DNA of 64,000 nt from Hymenobacter caeli (GCF_013294115.1 NZ_JABSNP010000002.1:1-64000); one strand, 5' to 3'. Counted from the first letter of the stretch, positions 34,904-44,800 are shown. A program made the numbers and translations. The notes: generated by a model not told the origin, from the letters alone.

Positions 34904-36886
34904 TCAACGTGCCAGCGCCAGCCGGGCCCCCAGCATGGCCCAGCGGCGGGGCATCTGGGCCCCCAGCAGGTCGGCGTAGCGGGCGTCGAACAGGTTCTGG
35001 ACCTGGCCCAGCACCCAGAGGCGGCCGGGCAGCAGGGCCACTTCGGCGCGGATATTAAATACGGCGTAGGTGGGGGTGAGCACGCTGGGCAGGGCCGTGG
35101 CGCTGGCCGGGTCGGTTTGCTGGGCGGCGCGCTGCTTGAACACGCCGCTCACCGCCAGGTTGGCCCGGCGGTGCGTGAAGCTGGCGCTGCCCGTGAGCAG
35201 GTGCCGCGCCACGTTCGAGAGGTATTGCGACTCCACGCCGCTCCGGTTGTCGAGGTTCACGTAGGTGTAGCCCAGCGAGCCGTTCAGGCGCAGGCCGGGG
35301 GCCAGCTGGGCCTGCGCCTGCACCTCGGTTTCCACGCCCTGGGTGGTTACGTCGAACAGGTTTTGGGCGAAGCGGTAGCTGCTGGCGGGGTTGATGTTCG
35401 TGAGGCCGGTGGCGGCAATCACCTGGGCCCCGGACTGGGCCACGTAGTCAATCAGGTTGCGGCCGTCGCGGTGGAAGTAGGTGGCCCGCGCCAGCAGCGC
35501 CGGCGTGGGCTGGTAGTCCACGCCGCCCTCGTAGTTGAAAGTGCGCTCGGCGGCCAGGTTCGGGTCGCCCACGTTGAAGCCGGCGGGCGTGATGCCCGGC
35601 CGCACGTTGGAGGTGTACTGCTCCGTGAAATTGGCCGCCCGGATGGCCTTGCCCAGGGCCCCGCGCACGGTCAGGTGCTCGCCCAGCTGCTGGCTGGCGT
35701 TGAGCTGCGGCACCAGCTCGGTGCCGTAGGCCTGGTCGTGGTCCAGGCGCAGGGCCCCCGTCACGCTCAGGCCGGGGGTGGGGGCGAAGGCGGCCACGGC
35801 GAAGGCCCCCGTGTGCCACACGGCGTGGTCGCCGCGGTCGTTGCTCAGCACGGCGCGGCGGTCGGCCTGGCCGCCCAGCGTGGCCCGCAGCTTGGGGCTG
35901 AGTTGCAGCTGGTGCTGGCCCTGCACGTTGAGGTAGTGCATGAGGTGGTCGCTGGGCACCGACGTGGGCGTATAGACGTAATAGTCAGTGCTCGCCGTGC
36001 CCACGATTTGCAGCTCGGTGCGGGCCTTGGCGCTCCACTCGTAGCGCAGCTGGCCCTGGTACCAGTCGCGGGTGAAGGTTTCGCGGGCCCGGTCGCCGAG
36101 GTTGGTAGTGTAGAAGTTCTGGGCGTTGAAGTCGCGCCGGTCGAAGCTGACCCGGGCGGCGGCACTGAACTTCGGGCTGATGTCGTAGGCCCCCGACAGC
36201 GAGTAGGTGTTGAGCTTGATGTCGTTGCGGCCCCCGCCGGGCGCGTCGAGCAGCTGGCCGCTGGCCGTGTTGTTGAGCAGGCCCCCGGCCAGGCGCAGGC
36301 CGTGGTCCTGGCCATAGAAGCCCAGGTTGGTGCTCTTCAGCCCGTACTCGCCCGACAAAAACGTGGCGGCCAGCGCGGTGCCGTCGGGCCGGTGGGTGGC
36401 GGCGAAGGTTTTGGTGACGATGTTGATGAAGCCGCCCACCGCGTCGGGCCCGTACAGGGCCGCGCCGGGGCCCCGCACAATCTCAATCTGCTCAATCTCG
36501 GCCGGGCTGATGGGCAGGTAGCCCGCGAAGTGCCCCGTGAGCGGGTCGTTCAGCCGCATGCCGTCCAGCAGCAGCAGCACCTGCGTGAAGGTCGAGCCGC
36601 GCAGCGTCACGTCGGCCTGGGCCCCGAAGCTGCCGCGGCTCTGCACTTCCAGCGCCGGCAGCACGCGCAGCAAATCATCGAGCGAGAGCACCGGGTACTC
36701 GTTCAGCCGGCTGCCGGGGATAACCGTCACGGCCCGGCCCGTCTGGCCCGCCGCCTGGCCCAGGCGCGAGGCGTACACCGTCACCTCGCGCAGGGTGCGG
36801 GCGCTGTCGGCCGGGGCCGTCTGGGCCAGGGCCCCCAGGGTGAAAAAACTGCCGATCAGGGTAGCGGTGGTGCGTATAGCGGGCAT
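34904..36886 (-). CDS. TonB-dependent outer-membrane receptor (BtuB-like)
   Basis: 660 residues. Signal peptide to about ALAQTAPA. The plug domain starts near REVTVYASRLGQAAG, with LSLDDLLRVLPALEVQ and the conserved IEIVRGPGAALYGPDAVGGF. The 22-strand barrel ends in aromatic-poor LARR..ALAR rather than the usual terminal Phe. It is of the size of vitamin B12 or siderophore receptors. No cobalamin riboswitch was seen upstream, so the ligand is open. Confidence 0.85.
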   Translation of the reverse strand: MPAIRTTATLIGSFFTLGALAQTAPADSARTLREVTVYASRLGQAAGQTGRAVTVIPGSRLNEYPVLSLDDLLRVLPALEVQSRGSFGAQADVTLRGSTFTQVLLLLDGMRLNDPLTGHFAGYLPISPAEIEQIEIVRGPGAALYGPDAVGGFINIVTKTFAATHRPDGTALAATFLSGEYGLKSTNLGFYGQDHGLRLAGGLLNNTASGQLLDAPGGGRNDIKLNTYSLSGAYDISPKFSAAARVSFDRRDFNAQNFYTTNLGDRARETFTRDWYQGQLRYEWSAKARTELQIVGTASTDYYVYTPTSVPSDHLMHYLNVQGQHQLQLSPKLRATLGGQADRRAVLSNDRGDHAVWHTGAFAVAAFAPTPGLSVTGALRLDHDQAYGTELVPQLNASQQLGEHLTVRGALGKAIRAANFTEQYTSNVRPGITPAGFNVGDPNLAAERTFNYEGGVDYQPTPALLARATYFHRDGRNLIDYVAQSGAQVIAATGLTNINPASSYRFAQNLFDVTTQGVETEVQAQAQLAPGLRLNGSLGYTYVNLDNRSGVESQYLSNVARHLLTGSASFTHRRANLAVSGVFKQRAAQQTDPASATALPSVLTPTYAVFNIRAEVALLPGRLWVLGQVQNLFDARYADLLGAQMPRRWAMLGARLALAR

Positions 36887-36921
36887 GGTTGGGCGTGAGA
36901 TGGTTCCGCAAAGCTAGGGGC

Positions 36922-37021
36922 GCAACCCCACCCCCGGCCCCTCCCCGGTGGGGAGGGGTGCGTTCAACGATTCAGGTACTGACACCCCTCCCTTTTGGGG
37001 AGGGGCCGGGGGAGGGATTGC
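36922..37021. repeat. GC-rich palindromic repeat, copy 2
   Basis: The outer halves gcaaccccacccccggcccc... and ...ggggccgggggagggattgc pair imperfectly. Each half has a CCCCTCCC-type internal hairpin, and the centre has tgcgttcaa as in copy 3. It lies between the divergent receptor and aminopeptidase genes. Confidence 0.8.
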
Positions 37022-37079
37022 ATCGCCCGGCCCAAATCCTGCATCTTTGGGCCCTGACCCGTTTCCCCCGCTTCCTTTT

Positions 37080-39608
37080 ATGAAAATTTCTACCGCGCTG
37101 GGCCTGCTGGGCCTGCTGGCCGGCCCCGCCCTGGGCCAAACGCCCACCCCGCCGCCGGCTCCGGCCGCCCCGCCCGCCCTGCCGCTGCGCGACGCGGCCC
37201 CCGACCCCGTGGGGCCCTACCGCGCCTCGGCCACCAAAATCAACGACCTGGTGCACACCAAATTGGCCGTGAAGTTCGACTACGCCAAGCGCTACCTCTA
37301 CGGCCAGGAATGGGTCACGCTGCGGCCCCACGGCTACGCCACCGACTCGCTGCGGCTCGATGCCAAGGGCATGGACATCAAGACGGTGGCCCTGATGAGC
37401 GGCACCCAGCAAACGCCCCTCCAGCACACCTACACCGACCAGAACAACCTGTATGTCAGCCTGGGCCGCAGCTTCAAGCCCGGCGAGGAGTACACCGTGT
37501 ACCTGGAGTACACGGCCAAGCCCAACGAGCTGAAGGTGAAGGGCTCGGCCGCCATCACCGACGCCAAAGGCCTGTACTTCATCAACCCCGACAGCACCAC
37601 CAAGGGCAAGCCGGTGCAAATCTGGACCCAGGGCGAGACGGAAAGCTCGTCGGCCTGGTTCCCCACCATCGACCGGCCCAACCAGAAAACGACCGAGGAA
37701 ATTGCCCTGACCGTGCCCGCTAAGTACGTGACGCTCAGCAATGGCCGCATGGTGGGCAGCACGCCCGCCGGCCCCGGCCTGCGCACCGACACCTGGAAAA
37801 TGGACCTGCCGCACGCGCCTTATCTGTTCATGATGGCGGTCGGCGACTTCAAAATCTACAAGGACACCTGGCGCGGCAAGGAGGTGAACTACTACCTCGA
37901 ACCCAAGTATGCGCCCTACGCTAAGCAGATTTTTGGCAACACGCCCGACATGCTGGAGTTCTTCTCGACCCGCCTGGGCGTGGAGTTTCCGTGGAACAAG
38001 TACGCCCAGATTGTGTGCCGCGACTACGTGAGCGGGGCCATGGAAAACACCACCGCCACGCTGCACGGCGAGCAGGTGCAGATGAGTGACCGCGAGCTGA
38101 TTGACCGCGAGTACCAGGAAGAATCGGTGATTGCCCACGAGCTGTTCCACCAGTGGTTCGGCGACTACGTGACCTGCGAGAGCTGGAGCAACCTGACCGT
38201 GAACGAGTCGATGGCCGACTTCTCCGAAGGCCTCTACGCCGAGCACAAGTACGGCCGCGAGGCCGCCGACTACCACACCTACGGCAACCTGCGCCGCTAC
38301 CTCGCCAACCCCGCCGACGCCGCCAAGGACCTCGTGCGCTTCCACTACGGCGACCGGGAAGAGGTGTTCGACCTGGTGACCTACCAGAAGGGCGGGGCCG
38401 TGGTGGACATGCTGCGCACCTACCTGGGCGACGACGTATTCTTCGCTGGCTTGCAGAAATACCTGAAAGACAACGCCCTGGGCAACGGCGAAGCCCACCA
38501 GATGCGCCTGGCCATGGAAGCCGTGTCGGGCCAGGACCTGAACTGGTTTTACAACCAGTGGTACTTCGGGGCCGGCCACCCGGTCGTGACCATCGACTAC
38601 GCCTGGGACGCGGCCCGCAAAACCGAGCTGGTCACCGTGAAGCAAACCCAGGACGGGGCCCCGTTCCGCCTGCCGTTCGCCATCGACTACTACGTGGGCG
38701 GCAAGGCCCAGCGCCAACGCGTGCTGATGACGCAGGCCAGCCAGACGTTTGAAATGCCGCTGGCGAGCCAGCCGGCCCTGGTGAACGTGGACGCCGAAAA
38801 GAAGCTGGTCTGGCTGAAAAAGGACAACCAGCCCTTCAGCGCCTTCGCCTACCAGTACGCCCACGCCCCGCTGTACGTGGACCGCCGCGAGGCCGTGGCC
38901 GCCGCCAAAGACGCCCAGGCCACCGACCCCGCCGCCCGGGCCCTGCTGCTGGCCGCCCTCAACGACCAGTTTTACAGCCTGCGCCGGACCGCCGTGCAAA
39001 GCCTGGATTTGGAGAACAAAACCGTGGCCAAGGCCGCCGCGCCCGCCCTGCGCAAGCGGCTGGCCACCGAGAAGGACCCCAACGTGCAAACCGCCGTCGT
39101 GGGGGCCCTGGGCCAGCTGAAGGACAAGCGCGACGCGGCCACCTTCACGCAGTACCTGGCCGAGAGCCGCTCGTACAACGTGCAGGGCGCGGCCTTGCAG
39201 GCCCTGGCCGAAGTAGCGCCCGCGCAGGCCCTAGCCAAAGCCCAGGCCCTGGAAGGCGACGACCACGCCGCCGTGGTGCAGGCCGTGGCCGCTACCTACG
39301 CCGCCGCCGGGGGCCCGGCCCAGTGGCCCTACATCCGCGACAAATTCGACGCGGCCCCCATCTCGGGCAAGGCCGGCCTGCTGCCCGGCATGGCCGCCAT
39401 GCTGCCCCGCCTGGACGACCCCAAGCTGTTCGCCGAAAACGTGGACCGCCTCAAGGCCATCGGCATCCAGTACAAGGCGCAGGGGGCCGACCAGGCCATC
39501 ATCGGCCTGCTGCAAAGCGAGCCCGTGCAGAAGTCGGCCAGTGCCGCCGTGCCCGCCAACCGCCAGACGCTGGAACGCGCCGTGCAGGAGATTCAGCAGG
39601 CCAAATAA
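37080..39608 (+). CDS. M1 family zinc aminopeptidase
   Basis: 842 residues from ATG 37080 (MKISTALGLLGLLAGPALGQ, signal peptide). A TTG-type extension through the repeat is rejected. The exopeptidase motif GAMEN is at about 319 and the zinc site HELFH at about 352 with the downstream glutamate in NESMADFSE. The C-terminal third (about 600-840) is HEAT-like (repeated Ala/Leu helices, KAAAPALRKRLATEKDPNVQ). It is secreted, probably periplasmic or surface. It removes N-terminal residues from peptides. Confidence 0.94.
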   Translation: MKISTALGLLGLLAGPALGQTPTPPPAPAAPPALPLRDAAPDPVGPYRASATKINDLVHTKLAVKFDYAKRYLYGQEWVTLRPHGYATDSLRLDAKGMDIKTVALMSGTQQTPLQHTYTDQNNLYVSLGRSFKPGEEYTVYLEYTAKPNELKVKGSAAITDAKGLYFINPDSTTKGKPVQIWTQGETESSSAWFPTIDRPNQKTTEEIALTVPAKYVTLSNGRMVGSTPAGPGLRTDTWKMDLPHAPYLFMMAVGDFKIYKDTWRGKEVNYYLEPKYAPYAKQIFGNTPDMLEFFSTRLGVEFPWNKYAQIVCRDYVSGAMENTTATLHGEQVQMSDRELIDREYQEESVIAHELFHQWFGDYVTCESWSNLTVNESMADFSEGLYAEHKYGREAADYHTYGNLRRYLANPADAAKDLVRFHYGDREEVFDLVTYQKGGAVVDMLRTYLGDDVFFAGLQKYLKDNALGNGEAHQMRLAMEAVSGQDLNWFYNQWYFGAGHPVVTIDYAWDAARKTELVTVKQTQDGAPFRLPFAIDYYVGGKAQRQRVLMTQASQTFEMPLASQPALVNVDAEKKLVWLKKDNQPFSAFAYQYAHAPLYVDRREAVAAAKDAQATDPAARALLLAALNDQFYSLRRTAVQSLDLENKTVAKAAAPALRKRLATEKDPNVQTAVVGALGQLKDKRDAATFTQYLAESRSYNVQGAALQALAEVAPAQALAKAQALEGDDHAAVVQAVAATYAAAGGPAQWPYIRDKFDAAPISGKAGLLPGMAAMLPRLDDPKLFAENVDRLKAIGIQYKAQGADQAIIGLLQSEPVQKSASAAVPANRQTLERAVQEIQQAK

Positions 39609-39619
39609 GGGGCTTGCTC

Positions 39620-39668
39620 AAACGCAGAAAAGGCCTTCCGCACGTTGCGGAAGGCCTCTTTTGCGTTT
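39620..39668. terminator. bidirectional terminator
   Basis: The stem aaaggccttccgca / tgcggaaggcctcttt is extended by aaacgca / tgcgttt, with A- and T-runs. It separates the convergent aminopeptidase and carbonic anhydrase genes. Confidence 0.92.
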
Positions 39669-39678
39669 AAACAAACCG

Positions 39679-40434
39679 TTACTTGGCCTTGGCCAGCTTG
39701 AGCGCCGGCTCCGTGCCCGGGGCGTGGTTCGCGCCGTTGTACTGGCTGGAATCTTTTTCCTTCTTAACCGCCTTGGGGGCTTCCTGGCCGGGGTCGGCCG
39801 GGGCCTCGGTGCCGTAGATGTGCTCCATGTCCTCGAATACCTCTTCGCCGTTCACGTCCAGGTCTTTGAGCACGCCGTCGGCGATGTCGTACACCAGGCC
39901 GTGGAGGCGGGGCGGGTTTTCCGAGCGCATGGCGTTCTGGATGATGCTGGTTTTGGCCAGGTTGCGCACCTGCTCCACCACGTTCAGCTCCACCATGCGG
40001 CGCAGGCGCTGGGGGCCCTCCGGGATGCGCAGCAGCTCGGTTTCGTGCAGCCGCACCACGTCGCGGATGTTCACCAACCAGTTGTCAATCAGGCCGTACT
40101 GCTTGTTGGCGGCCGCCGCGGCCACGCCGCCGCAGCCGTAGTGGCCACACACCATGATGTCCTGCACGCCGAGCACTTCCACGGCGTATTGCAGCACGCT
40201 CAGCATGTTCAGGTCGGAGGGCACCACCAGGTTGGCGATGTTGCGGTGCACGAACATCTCGCCGGGGCCCGTGCCGGTGATGCCCGAGGCCGGCACCCGC
40301 GAATCGGAGCAGCCGATGAACAAGTACTTGGGCTGCTGGCCGTTGGCCATGCGCTGGAAGTACTCCGGGTCCTGGGCGTTTTTATCGGCCACCCACTGGC
40401 GGTTGTTGGCAAGAATTTCCTGGATGCTGGACAT
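39679..40434 (-). CDS. beta-class carbonic anhydrase
   Basis: 251 residues from ATG 40434 (MSSIQEILANNRQWVADKNA). Zinc ligands C42 (with D44-R46 in GCSDSR), H98 and C101 in CGHYGCGG. The C-terminal about 30 residues (EAPADPGQEAPKAVKKEKDS) are a charged, probably disordered tail. It interconverts CO2 and bicarbonate. It follows the SulP transporter gene in the same direction (121-base gap), a common pairing for bicarbonate handling. Confidence 0.95.
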   Translation of the reverse strand: MSSIQEILANNRQWVADKNAQDPEYFQRMANGQQPKYLFIGCSDSRVPASGITGTGPGEMFVHRNIANLVVPSDLNMLSVLQYAVEVLGVQDIMVCGHYGCGGVAAAAANKQYGLIDNWLVNIRDVVRLHETELLRIPEGPQRLRRMVELNVVEQVRNLAKTSIIQNAMRSENPPRLHGLVYDIADGVLKDLDVNGEEVFEDMEHIYGTEAPADPGQEAPKAVKKEKDSSQYNGANHAPGTEPALKLAKAK

Positions 40435-40555
40435 GGGGGAGGGGCGCGAAGCCAAAGCAATGGACGATTTTTTACGCAGCGCCGCGATTTGTGGTCGCAT
40501 AGTAACGGAGTGTTGATGAAATGTAGCGGAAAAAAACGAGGCGCCGGGCCCCGCG

Positions 40556-42214
40556 CTAGTGGCTGCCCACGGCCACCCGGCGGATGCCGCGCAGCTCCAG
40601 GGCGATGCCCCGCGCCGGGGCCGCCTGCCGAAACGCCTCGATGGCTTCGAGCACGTCGTGGTCGATGGCGTCGGAGCGCGTGCCGTCGAGGATGACGCGG
40701 CTGCCGGTGGGCAGCTGCTCCAGCGTCGTCACGATGCTGGCCTTGTTGAGGAAGGACACGTGCTCGGGCAGGCGCAGGTGCAGCGGGGCGGCTTCGTCGC
40801 CGTCGGCGTCCGCCGCGCCGCCGCTGGCGGTGTCGTCGCGCCGCAGGTAGGAGCCCGCCTTGGCGTTGTCTTTCAGGATGAAAAAGAACCCGAGGACCAG
40901 CCCGATGCCCACGCCCTTGAGCAAATCGGTGAAGAGCACGGCCGCGATGGTGATGATGAAGGGCCCGAACTGCGCCCAGCCCAGCCCCCACTGCTTGCGG
41001 TAGAGCGCGGGCCGGGTGAGCTGAAAGCCCACCACCAGCAGCACCGCCGCCAGGGCCGACAGCGGAATCAGGTTCAGCACGGAGCCCAGGAACAATAGGC
41101 TCACCAGCAGCAAAATGCCGTGGAGGAAGGCCGCCAGCCGGGTTTGGGCCCCGGCGGCCACGTTGGCCGACGAGCGCACGATGACCGCCGTGAGGGGCAG
41201 GCCCCCGAGCAGGCCGCTCACCAGGTTGCCCGCGCCCTGGGCCAGCAGCTCGCGGTTGGGGGGCGTGTGGCGCTTTTGGGGGTCGAGGTTGTCCACGGCT
41301 TCGATGCTGAGCAGCGTTTCGAGCGAGGCCACCGCCGCGATGGTGAAGGCCACGCCGTAGGTGGCCGGGTTGCGCAGGGCGCTGAAGTCGGGGAAAGTCA
41401 TCGCGCCCGCCAGCTGGCCCCACGACGTGAGCACGGGCAGCTTCACGAGGTGCTCGGGGCGCACCTGCAGGGCCGGGGCCACGGTTTTCAGGAGCTGGTT
41501 GAGGGCCACGGCGGCCACCACCGCCACCAGGGCCCCCGGCACCAGGCGGGCCCAGGGCTGCCGGCGCACGGGCGCGGTGTTCCAAAGCAGCAGCAGGGCC
41601 AGCGCCAGGGCCCCCACCAGCACCGAGCCCGGGCTGAGGGCCCGCACCGCGCCGGCCAGCTCCGTAAAGGTGTTCTGCCCGTCGAACTGCGAAAAATTCA
41701 TGTCCTCGAAGAAATCCGCGTCGGCCCCGAAGAAGTGGGGCAGCTGCTTGAGGACCAGGATGATGCCGATGGCCGCCAGCATCCCGCGGATGACGGCCGC
41801 CGGGAAGTACAGCGCGACGATGCCCGCCCGGGCCACGCCCAGCAGCAGCTGCAGGAGGCCCGCCACCACCGTGGCCGCCAGCACCGCCGGAAACGAGCCC
41901 AGCGTGGCCAGGGCCGAGAGCATCACCACCGTGAGGCCCGCCGCCGGCCCGCTCACGCTCACCGCCGAGCCGCTGAGCCAGCTCACCAGCACCCCGCCCA
42001 CGATGCCGGCCACCACGCCCGCCAGCAGCGGGGCCCCGGAGGCCAGCGAAATGCCCAGGCACAGCGGCAGCGCCACCAGAAACACCACCAGCCCCGCCGG
42101 CGCGTCCTGCCCGATGGTGCTGAACAAGGACGGCCGGGGGCCCCCGGGGGCCGGGCCGGGAGGCTGGGTAATTGGGGCTCCGGTGCGGGCGGAGGAGGAG
42201 GTAATCTGGGGCAT
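40556..42214 (-). CDS. SulP-family anion permease with STAS domain
   Basis: 552 residues from ATG 42214 (MPQITSSSARTGAPITQPPG). TTG at 42232 is the alternative. About 11-12 membrane segments begin at LVVFLVALPLCLGISLASGA. The family motif region is VSGPAAGLTVVML. The C-terminal STAS domain (about 445-550) has VSFLNKASIVTTLEQLP and VILDGTRSDAIDHDVLEAIE, with the acidic/Ser-equivalent site SDAIDHD. Substrate is bicarbonate (BicA-like) or sulfate. The adjacent carbonic anhydrase favours bicarbonate. Confidence 0.92.
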   Translation of the reverse strand: MPQITSSSARTGAPITQPPGPAPGGPRPSLFSTIGQDAPAGLVVFLVALPLCLGISLASGAPLLAGVVAGIVGGVLVSWLSGSAVSVSGPAAGLTVVMLSALATLGSFPAVLAATVVAGLLQLLLGVARAGIVALYFPAAVIRGMLAAIGIILVLKQLPHFFGADADFFEDMNFSQFDGQNTFTELAGAVRALSPGSVLVGALALALLLLWNTAPVRRQPWARLVPGALVAVVAAVALNQLLKTVAPALQVRPEHLVKLPVLTSWGQLAGAMTFPDFSALRNPATYGVAFTIAAVASLETLLSIEAVDNLDPQKRHTPPNRELLAQGAGNLVSGLLGGLPLTAVIVRSSANVAAGAQTRLAAFLHGILLLVSLLFLGSVLNLIPLSALAAVLLVVGFQLTRPALYRKQWGLGWAQFGPFIITIAAVLFTDLLKGVGIGLVLGFFFILKDNAKAGSYLRRDDTASGGAADADGDEAAPLHLRLPEHVSFLNKASIVTTLEQLPTGSRVILDGTRSDAIDHDVLEAIEAFRQAAPARGIALELRGIRRVAVGSH

Positions 42215-42337
42215 GGGGCGCGGGGATGACAAGCGAACGGGTTCCCGGTCGGGAAATCGGAACGCAAGGGTACGGCCCCGCTATTAAGACCCGGTTAAAG
42301 CCAAATTAAAAGGAAATTAAAACCGCCAAAACCTGCG

Positions 42338-43744
42338 TTACGGGGCCGCCGGGGGCCATTCGAGCCACACTTGGGTGCCCTGGCCGGGGGTGCTTTCCAC
42401 GCGCACCGTGCCCCCGTGCAGCGCCATGATGCGGGCCGCCAGGGGCAGGCCGATGCCGTGGCCCGGCACCGCCCGCGCCGCCGCCCCCCGAAAAAACGGC
42501 ACGAACACCTGCTGCAAATCGGCGGCGCTCAGGCCCGGGCCCTGGTCGGCCACGCGCAGGGCCAGCCGGGCGGGCAGCCGCGCCAGGGCGGCCGTCACGG
42601 CCCCGCCGCCGGGCCCCGAAAACTTGCACGCGTTGTCGAGCACGTTGAGCACCGCGGCCAGCAGCAGGGCCTCGTTGCCGCGCACGGCCCAGGGCCCGGC
42701 GTCGGCCTCGTCGCCAAAGTCCAGGTCCACGCGGCAGGTGGGGTAGCGGCGCAGCAGCTGCTCGTGGGCTTGCAGCAGCAGCTCGTCGAGCCGCACGGGC
42801 CCCATCGGCACCTGCGACGGGTCGTCGGAGGCGCGGGCGATTTGCAGCAGGCCGTTGGTCAAGTCGGTGAGCTGCCGGGCCGAGTCGAGGGTGCGTTGCA
42901 GCACGCGGCGGTAGGCGGCCGGGGGCCGCTCGGCTTGCAGCAGGGCCACTTCCAGCTCGCCGATGAGGGCCGTGAGGGGCGTGCGCAGCTCGTGCGAGGC
43001 GTCGCGCACGAAGGTGCGCTGCCCGGCAAAGGCCGCCTCCAGCCGGTCGAGCAGGCGGTTGAAGCGCTGGGCCAGGCGGCCGATTTCGTCGGCGGCCCCC
43101 GGGGCCGGGGTCAGGCGCTGGCCCAGGTCGGTGGCCGTGATGCCGTCCACTTCCCGCACCATGCGCCGCAGCGGGCGCAGGGCCTGCCCGGCAAACACCC
43201 AGCTGCCCGCGCCCAGGGCCGCCACGGCCGCCAGCAGGCCGGCCGCCAGCAGCCGCCGCAGCTGCCCGAGCTGCTGGCGGCCGTCCTCGTCCTCCGACGA
43301 GGCCACCACCACCAGGGGCCCCAGGCGGGCGTCGCGGTAGAGCAGGCCCACGGTTTCGTGGTAATCGGTTTCGGGCTCGAGCACGGCGCGGCCGGCGCGG
43401 CGCACCGCGGCCAGCCAGGCGGCGGGCACCGGCCGGGCCCGGCCCTGGCCCTCGCGGAACACCAGCCGCCCGCCCCCGTCGTACACCCGGCCCACTTCGG
43501 CGGGCAGGGTGCGGTAGAGCTGCCGCAGGTAGCGCCGGTACGAGGCCTGCCGGCTGGTGTCGTACCGGTCGGCCTGGCCGTCGGCGTAGGCGTGGCCCAC
43601 CACCAGCGTGCGCTGGAACAGGTTCTGGGTGAAGAGGGTACGCCGCGCCTGCTGGGTCACGAAGTAGATGGCCAACGCAAACAGCAGCAGCGTCACCACC
43701 AGAATGGAGCCGAATTGCAGGGCCAGGCGCAGGCGAATGGACAC
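42338..43744 (-). CDS. sensor histidine kinase
   Basis: 468 residues. N-terminal membrane helix (about 10-30), periplasmic sensor region to about 150, second helix (about 163-185), then HAMP. The dimerisation/phosphorylation box ASHELRTPLTALIGELEV has the histidine near 250. The ATPase domain has NVLDNACKFS, VADQGPGLS and GHGIGLPLAARIMALHGG. It pairs with the OmpR-type regulator at 43994-44677 across a 249-base gap containing a repeat half-site. Confidence 0.93.
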   Translation of the reverse strand: MSIRLRLALQFGSILVVTLLLFALAIYFVTQQARRTLFTQNLFQRTLVVGHAYADGQADRYDTSRQASYRRYLRQLYRTLPAEVGRVYDGGGRLVFREGQGRARPVPAAWLAAVRRAGRAVLEPETDYHETVGLLYRDARLGPLVVVASSEDEDGRQQLGQLRRLLAAGLLAAVAALGAGSWVFAGQALRPLRRMVREVDGITATDLGQRLTPAPGAADEIGRLAQRFNRLLDRLEAAFAGQRTFVRDASHELRTPLTALIGELEVALLQAERPPAAYRRVLQRTLDSARQLTDLTNGLLQIARASDDPSQVPMGPVRLDELLLQAHEQLLRRYPTCRVDLDFGDEADAGPWAVRGNEALLLAAVLNVLDNACKFSGPGGGAVTAALARLPARLALRVADQGPGLSAADLQQVFVPFFRGAAARAVPGHGIGLPLAARIMALHGGTVRVESTPGQGTQVWLEWPPAAP

Positions 43745-43820
43745 GGCGGCGGGGGAGGAGGTGAAGGGTTTTGAGCGCGGCTGGTTTGTGAAGTATAGGG
43801 CCCCAACCGGTTAACGGGCC

Positions 43821-43861
43821 GTCGTGCCGAGCGTAGCGAAGTCTCTTTCCCGCGCCAGCAG
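43821..43861. repeat. degenerate half of the 'gtcatgctgagc' palindrome
   Basis: gtcgtgccgagcgtagcgaag followed by tctctttcccgc and ccagcag parallels the left arm of the element at 56850-56946 with several changes. It lies between the histidine kinase and its regulator. Confidence 0.55.
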
Positions 43862-43993
43862 TCCTTGGGACTATACAGTTTAGCGCAGTGTTGAGCTTGT
43901 TGCACGGGGCACCGCCAAGCTGCGCGTGGCCTTGCCCAGGGGCAGTATGTGCGTGGCCGAGCACGGTTTGGCGGTACAAGCAAACTGGCCCGT

Positions 43994-44677
43994 TTAGTTT
44001 TCGATTTTCATTACGTAGCCCATGCCCACCAGCGTGTGGATGAGCTTGGGGTCGAAGTCCTTGTCCACTTTCTTGCGCAGGAAGTTGATGTACACGTCGA
44101 TGACGTTCGAGCCGGTGTCGAAGCTCAGCTCCCAGACGTGCTCCAGCAGGTCGGCGCGGCTCACCACCCGGCCCTGGTGGCGCAGCAGGTATTCGAGCAG
44201 CGCAAACTCGCGGGCGGTGAGCTGCACGGCCTGGCCGGCGCGCTCCACGCGCTTGGCGGCGGGGTCGAGGGTGAGGTCGGCCAGGCGCAGCGGGGCGGCG
44301 GCGGGCGCGGGGGCCTCGGCGCGGCGGCGCACCAGGGCCCGCAGCCGGGCCAGCAGCTCGGCAAAGGCGAAGGGCTTCACGAGGTAGTCGTCGGCCCCGG
44401 CGTCGAGGCCCCGGATTTTGTCGTCCGTTTCGCCCAGCGCCGTCAGCATCAGGATGGGCACGCCCGCGTCGAGGGCCCGCACCTGGCGGCACACCTCCAG
44501 CCCGCTCAGGCCGGGCAGCAGCTGGTCCAGAATCAGGCAGTCGTAGCGCACCGACTGGGCCCGGTGCAGGCCCAGCAGGCCGTCGGCGGCCAGGTCCACG
44601 GCGTAGCCCTGCTCGCTGAGGCCCCGGTGCAGGAACGCCGCCACGGCGGGTTCGTCTTCGACTAATAAGATGCGCAT
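43994..44677 (-). CDS. OmpR/PhoB-family response regulator
   Basis: 227 residues from ATG 44677 (MRILLVEDEPAVAAFLHRGL). Receiver acidic pocket E7/D8, phospho-acceptor D51 in LILDQLLPG, T in LTALG, K in DYLVKPFAF (about 101). The C-terminal winged helix has LTAREFALLEYLLRHQGRVV and VDVYINFLRKKVD-type segments. Partner of the kinase downstream; target genes are unknown, with the SulP/carbonic anhydrase pair a candidate by proximity. Confidence 0.95.
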   Translation of the reverse strand: MRILLVEDEPAVAAFLHRGLSEQGYAVDLAADGLLGLHRAQSVRYDCLILDQLLPGLSGLEVCRQVRALDAGVPILMLTALGETDDKIRGLDAGADDYLVKPFAFAELLARLRALVRRRAEAPAPAAAPLRLADLTLDPAAKRVERAGQAVQLTAREFALLEYLLRHQGRVVSRADLLEHVWELSFDTGSNVIDVYINFLRKKVDKDFDPKLIHTLVGMGYVMKIEN

Positions 44678-44800
44678 ACCATCGGCCAGTAGGGGCCCCA
44701 AAGGAACGCACCGGCCGCCAATGGCGGGCCCCCGGCCGCGTTAAAGCCCGGCGATAAACTGAACTTATAGGATTGCCTTTGTGCTTAGCCAAGAAAATAC

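Noticed and set aside
34904..36948. cobalamin riboswitch upstream of the BtuB-like receptor
   Set aside because: The short upstream gap is filled by the GC-rich palindromic repeat; no B12-box-like sequence was seen.
36972..39089. 705-residue minus-strand ORF opposite the M1 aminopeptidase
   Set aside because: Antisense shadow of a clear peptidase gene.
40209..42062. 617-residue minus-strand ORF overlapping SulP and carbonic anhydrase
   Set aside because: Frame-shifted shadow rich in Gly/Arg/Pro. The true frames carry the SulP, STAS and carbonic anhydrase motifs.
42306..44792. 828-residue minus-strand ORF across the two-component genes
   Set aside because: Shadow frame of the kinase and regulator, low-complexity Arg/Gly/Pro/Ala composition.
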